From the NCBI GenBank assembly GCA_014859215.1, contig JACUUS010000084.1:1-9560 (forward strand): a DNA stretch of 9,560 nucleotides. The letters run 5' to 3'. The position numbers were made by a program, and so were the translations under genes. Below the pieces are notes generated by a model. The model saw only the letters and a program-made list of their open reading frames with translations, was not told the origin of the DNA and did not search any database. Shown piece after piece: positions 6,474-9,560 of this stretch (positions are counted from its first letter, which is position 1; the number at the start of each line of letters is the position of its first letter). This DNA is from Dehalococcoidia bacterium (lineage in GTDB: Bacteria; Chloroflexota; Dehalococcoidia; SZUA-161).

Positions 6474-7238
6474 TCATTGTGGTTCCGGGCCGGAACGCCC
6501 GTGCAGAACCGACATCTCTTTTCGCAGCGCCTCCACCTGTTCGGTAAGGTGCACAATCGCCCTGAAGCGCGGGTCATGCTCCCTGAGTAGAAGAGAAGCC
6601 AGATTCGCGGTGATGCCGCTGAAGAAAGCTATTCCGCCAAGCATCAAGACAAAGCCCACGGCTCGTCCCGCCCCGGTAACCGGAACGACATCGCCATAGC
6701 CGACCGTGGTGATTGTAGCCATTGCCCACCACAAGGCATTGGGGAAAGACTGAATAGTCACGTTCACACCGTGTTCAACCGCCAGAACGACTGTGGATGC
6801 GATGGTGACCAGCCCTATTCCGTAGACAAACAAGAAATCGATGTGCACAAGCCTCCTGACCCCAACCCAGGCACGTGAGCCAAATACGATAAGACGGAGC
6901 AACCGCAAGGGCCTCAAGAGGGGAAGAGCTACGATTATTACCTCCAGCCAGTGACTTCTTATATAGGCCCCGCGCTGCGGAGAAACCAGGACTTTGACTA
7001 TCATATCCACAGCGAATATCGCCCAGATGAGAATCTGGAGGCCGAGGAATACCGCTTCTTGTGAAGGAGAAAGTTCCCACAACACCGGGCCCAGAAGCAA
7101 TGGTACCATGGCGAAGGCAAGAATGAGCAGAGGCAATTCGGTGATGCGTTCAATCTGGTGTAGCAACTTCTCTCGTTCAGAGAGGTCCGGGATGCGCTGC
7201 TTCTTGATCTTGTCCATGTGCCATTTCCTTTCCCCCAT
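6474..7238 (-). CDS. Voltage-gated-type potassium channel
   Basis: The ATG at 7236-7238 has GAGGAG six bases upstream and gives 254 residues; an ATG at 7217 with AAAGGA is a possible alternative. The layout is that of a six-segment channel subunit: S1 (LLILAFAMVPLLLGPVL), S2 (VFLGLQILIWAIFAVDMIVK), a combined S3/S4 (VIIVALPLLRPLRLLRLIVF) with three regularly spaced arginines, S5 (FLFVYGIGLVTIASTVVLAV), a pore helix with the potassium filter TVGYGD at 178-183, and S6 (VGFVLMLGGIAFFSGITANL). A short cytoplasmic helix (LTEQVEALRKEM) may form a tetramer coiled coil. It should conduct K+ across the inner membrane as a tetramer. There is no RCK/TrkA domain, so gating by ligand is not indicated. It follows the yihY-like gene in the same direction after about 170 bases. 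Confidence 0.92.
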   Translation of the reverse strand: MGERKWHMDKIKKQRIPDLSEREKLLHQIERITELPLLILAFAMVPLLLGPVLWELSPSQEAVFLGLQILIWAIFAVDMIVKVLVSPQRGAYIRSHWLEVIIVALPLLRPLRLLRLIVFGSRAWVGVRRLVHIDFLFVYGIGLVTIASTVVLAVEHGVNVTIQSFPNALWWAMATITTVGYGDVVPVTGAGRAVGFVLMLGGIAFFSGITANLASLLLREHDPRFRAIVHLTEQVEALRKEMSVLHGRSGPEPQ

Positions 7239-7407
7239 GCCCTGCTCCTCATCCCCCTGTTCCAGGGTTAAAGCCGGGTATCGGCATAGGGCTTCCCTTC
7301 TCGGTGACTGCATGAGTGAGCCGGGAAAAGCGGGAACTCACATTGTCTGACCATGCCTGACACGGGTCACCGGCGCCGCGACAGGCACCTGTACGTGCGC
7401 ATGCGAT
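7239..7407. other. Spacer between the YihY-family and channel genes
   Basis: This spacer carries the ribosome site of the channel gene at one end. An imperfect inverted repeat with arms GCCTG (7355-7359) and CAGGC (7382-7386) lies just after the YihY-family stop and could be a weak terminator. No convincing promoter is seen. Confidence 0.25.
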
Positions 7408-8301
7408 TCATTCTGCCGTCGAGGGACTCTGGCGCATATCCGCGAAAGCCGAGGCGATTTCCGCGCCGATTACGAGAATAAAAGCCGAGATGTAGACCCA
7501 TACGAGGAAGGCGATTAGCGATGCTATCGAGCCGTAAACAAGCTCATAGTTGGCATAATGGGCAAGGTAAAGCACGAAACCGGCCTGAGCCGCCAGGAAG
7601 AGAATCGCGGCTGCCAGTGCGCCCGGCCAGACATATTTCCAGCAGGTCCTTGTATTTGGCACGTACTTGTAGAGGATCAGGAAAATGGCAAACGTGAGCG
7701 CCAGGGAAATGGACCTGCCGATGATTTCCGCCACAATGCCTCTCGCAGGCAAGCCGATATCCTCCAGGATCGACAGGAAGGCAGTGATCCCCAGCGAGAG
7801 AATGAAGAGCAAGCCCGTACCGAGGGCCATTCCCAGCTCATACAGCTTCCTGATGTAGAACGGTCGCAGCTTCTCAATCCCCCATGCGCGGTTGATGGTC
7901 CTTGTAATCGCGCCAAACATCGCCGAGGCGGACCACAGGAGACCGAGAATACCCAGTATTCCCAGGGTCCCTCGCAGTTGGATAACCTGTTCGATATTTT
8001 GTTCGAGAGCGTCAACCGCGCCCGGAATATTGGCCTCGAAGAACTCGAAGAGCTGCTCCTGTACCTCTTCCGCCGGCAGGAAGAATCCGAGAAGACCGAT
8101 AAGGGCCAGCAGGAGCGGGAATATGGAAAGGATAACATAGTAGGCTATCCCGGCAGCCATGTGGGAGCCGTTGTGCGGCCCCAGGTTCATGAAGGCGCTG
8201 TACAGCAGCCGGAAGACAAAGACCCGCAGCACCCGTGCCTGAACGCGGTCCACTCTGGCACGTATGCCGTAGATCATCACTCTGAGACGAGCCAATCTCA
8301 C
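7408..8301 (-). CDS. YihY/BrkB family integral membrane protein
   Basis: This 297-residue protein has six membrane segments (about 50-75, 112-132, 155-178, 196-214, 225-248 and 256-284) after a basic, arginine-rich N-terminus. Features typical of the YihY (formerly called ribonuclease BN) family are present: AAGIAYYVILSIFPLLLALI at the first segment, LWSASAMFGAITRTINRAWG, the YKYVPN motif (211-216), and the last segment YGSIASLIAFLVWVYISAFILVIGAEI. Family members are membrane proteins of uncertain role; the ribonuclease name was withdrawn. The GTG at 8299-8301 gives the longest product, because a stop lies in frame upstream; GTG 8280 and ATG 8277 are alternatives, none with a strong ribosome site. 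The potassium channel gene lies downstream in the same direction. Confidence 0.9.
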   Translation of the reverse strand: MRLARLRVMIYGIRARVDRVQARVLRVFVFRLLYSAFMNLGPHNGSHMAAGIAYYVILSIFPLLLALIGLLGFFLPAEEVQEQLFEFFEANIPGAVDALEQNIEQVIQLRGTLGILGILGLLWSASAMFGAITRTINRAWGIEKLRPFYIRKLYELGMALGTGLLFILSLGITAFLSILEDIGLPARGIVAEIIGRSISLALTFAIFLILYKYVPNTRTCWKYVWPGALAAAILFLAAQAGFVLYLAHYANYELVYGSIASLIAFLVWVYISAFILVIGAEIASAFADMRQSPSTAE

Positions 8302-8759
8302 CGATAAGCCGCCCGACCAGGTCCTGCGGCAGGTTCACAGCTACTCGCCGCAAAGGACTGCAGTGAGAACGCCGGCCGCAGCCTTCCTATCATGTCAGCT
8401 ACTGACTTCTGCGCGGGCAGACCGCCGTGCTTGAACCGGATAACGCCTGCAGGCGGAGACACTGCTGACCTCTGCTCATGTTAGGCAATGCACGCTCAAG
8501 AAATCATAAAATCCCGAGCCAAAACCTTGAATACTTATTACATTTGCCGCGTCAGGGTCATGCCGGCTTCCCCGAGCCGATTGCGGGCACATATTGTGAT
8601 ACTTTTTCAATTATTTGCCGGAATATGTTATGACTTTTGCATGAATGAGTTGCTACCATTTCCATAACCGTTTCGCGGCTGAGCACCGTTCCTGGCTTCG
8701 AAGGCGTTTCATTTCTTGCCACATTGATCGTGAGCAGCAGGAACAAAGGAGGGATGAAG
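8302..8759. other. Divergent intergenic region before the corrinoid protein gene
   Basis: These roughly 460 bases hold no convincing gene. There is a perfect 12-base palindrome CGCCTGCAGGCG (8444-8455). From about 8500 to 8700 the sequence is richer in A and T than the coding parts and most likely carries the promoter of the corrinoid gene; several AT-rich hexamers (for example TTTTCA at 8604 with TTATGA at 8628) fit only poorly. I looked for a cobalamin riboswitch and saw none of its conserved boxes. The ribosome site AAAGGAGGG (8745-8753) closes the region. Confidence 0.35.
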
Positions 8760-9392
8760 ATGGGCGGGGATCTTGCCGGACAGCTGTCCGATTTAAGGGA
8801 AGAAGAAGTCCTGGATACTGTACGGGGCAGGCTCGAAAAGGGCGACGACCCTCTGAAGATCATGGAGGATGCCAGGCGGGGCATGGAGCTGGTGGGCAAA
8901 CGCTTCGAAAAAGGCGAATACTTCATTCCCGACCTGGTCTATGCGGGCGAAATCCTCAAGGAACTCACCGCCATTGTTAAACCCGAGCTGGCGCGGGCCG
9001 CCGGAACGTCGTACATGGGCAAATTCGTCCTGGGCACCGTGGCCGGAGACATCCACGACATAGGGAAAGACATAGTCGCCTTCATGATGGATGTGAGCGG
9101 GTTCGAGGTACATGACCTGGGCGTCGACGTGCCGCCCCGGAAGTTTGTAGACAAGATAAAGGAGACAGGCGCGCGGATAGTAGGTCTAAGCGGATTCCTG
9201 ACACTGGCCTTCGACTCCATGAAAGAGACAGTGGAGGCTATAGAGGCAGCGGGTCTGCGGGACAAGGTCAAGATTATGGTAGGCGGCGGTCTGATAGACG
9301 AGGAGGTAAGAAGATATACCGGCGCGGACGCCTATGGCAGGGACGCCGTCGCGGCCGTCTCCATAGGAAAAAAGTGGGTAGGAGGCGAGTGA
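8760..9392 (+). CDS. Corrinoid (cobalamin-binding) methyl-carrier protein, MtaC/MtbC type
   Basis: The ATG at 8760 lies seven bases after AGGAGG and gives 210 residues, the usual family length; ATG 8754 is too close to the ribosome site. Residues 1-88 form the four-helix B12-binding cap (LVGKRFEKGEYFIPDLVYAGEI). Residues 89-210 form the Rossmann-like B12 domain with DxHxxG at D97, H99 and G102 (H99 being the expected lower cobalt ligand), VGLSG at 141-145 and a GGG turn at 175-177 (VGGGLIDEEV). The family carries a methyl group on cobalamin between a substrate-specific methyltransferase and a second one that passes it to tetrahydrofolate or coenzyme M. The partner methyltransferase gene starts one base after the stop. 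The substrate (methanol, methylamine, methoxylated compound) cannot be read from this protein. Confidence 0.93.
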   Translation: MGGDLAGQLSDLREEEVLDTVRGRLEKGDDPLKIMEDARRGMELVGKRFEKGEYFIPDLVYAGEILKELTAIVKPELARAAGTSYMGKFVLGTVAGDIHDIGKDIVAFMMDVSGFEVHDLGVDVPPRKFVDKIKETGARIVGLSGFLTLAFDSMKETVEAIEAAGLRDKVKIMVGGGLIDEEVRRYTGADAYGRDAVAAVSIGKKWVGGE

Positions 9393-9393
9393 G

Positions 9394-9560
9394 ATGGCGA
9401 AGACACCTCAAGAGCTATACATGGAAAGGGAACGAAGGGTCCAGGACGCCATGCGTCTCGTACTGCCGGACAGGATACCGATTGTCCCCGATGCTGAATT
9501 CTTTCCCCTCCGGTATGCAGGCGTGACAGTCGAGGAAGCCATGTACGACTATGACAGAGC
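9394..9560 (+). CDS. Methyltransferase of the uroporphyrinogen decarboxylase fold (partial)
   Basis: Only the first 55 residues are in the window; the gene runs off the right edge. The ATG at 9394 follows the corrinoid gene's stop by one base and has GGAGG eight or nine bases upstream, inside the preceding gene, so the two are co-translated. The start TPQELYMERERRVQDAMRL followed by LPDRIPIVPDAEFFPLRYAG matches the N-termini of URO-D-family proteins (helix with a conserved arginine, then P-D-R-x-P). Beside a corrinoid protein this family member is expected to be the substrate:corrinoid methyltransferase (MtbA/MtaB-like function) rather than a haem enzyme. The zinc-binding residues lie further downstream and are not visible. 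Confidence 0.8.
   Translation, partial: MAKTPQELYMERERRVQDAMRLVLPDRIPIVPDAEFFPLRYAGVTVEEAMYDYDR

Noticed and set aside
7558..8307. Plus-strand open frame of 249 codons
   Set aside because: It is antisense to the YihY-family gene and very rich in Gln, Glu, Arg and Gly, as expected when the complement of a membrane protein gene is read.
8444..8455. Perfect 12-base palindrome CGCCTGCAGGCG as an operator or terminator
   Set aside because: It has no loop and no U-run, and is far from both flanking starts; a palindrome of this size can arise by chance in GC-rich DNA.

Overview
The window looks like chromosomal DNA of an anaerobic, fairly GC-rich bacterium. Clear AGGAGG-type ribosome binding sites, several TTG and GTG starts, and a corrinoid protein followed by a methyltransferase of the uroporphyrinogen decarboxylase (URO-D) fold fit an anaerobic Bacillota lineage (Clostridia/Peptococcaceae-like), but nothing here fixes the taxon. 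No rRNA, tRNA, CRISPR array or transposase was recognised.

Left part (1-3239, minus strand). An ECF-type sigma factor gene overlaps a zinc-finger anti-sigma factor gene by the four bases GTGA. Downstream, in the same direction, lie three small exported proteins of unknown function: one with a signal peptide, one lipoprotein and one more with a signal peptide. A fourth exported product, apparently frameshifted, is cut by the left edge. The order suggests an envelope-directed sigma/anti-sigma regulon. Two of these genes carry recent-looking internal duplications: the membrane segment of the anti-sigma factor and a roughly 20-residue motif of one exported protein.

Divergent intergenic region (3240-3656). 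It holds a sigma-A-like promoter for the sigma factor gene, a REP-like palindrome, and a sigma-A-like promoter for the rightward genes.

Middle part (3657-6397, plus strand). A tandem-domain universal stress protein, a GNAT acetyltransferase with an altered acetyl-CoA loop, and an ArgE/DapE-type M20 metallohydrolase follow in close order and may be co-transcribed. The intergenic region after them contains short hairpins usable as terminators.

Right part. Two minus-strand membrane protein genes follow: a voltage-gated-type potassium channel (6474-7238) and a YihY/BrkB family protein (7408-8301). A roughly 460-base AT-richer spacer separates them from a plus-strand pair: a MtaC/MtbC-type corrinoid protein and the start of a URO-D-fold methyltransferase cut by the right edge. 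This pair would load a methyl group from an unidentified substrate onto cobalamin for one-carbon metabolism.

I saw no clearly new defence or mobile system. The most unusual items are the sigma-factor-linked exported gene row with its duplications and the acetyltransferase/deacylase pair.
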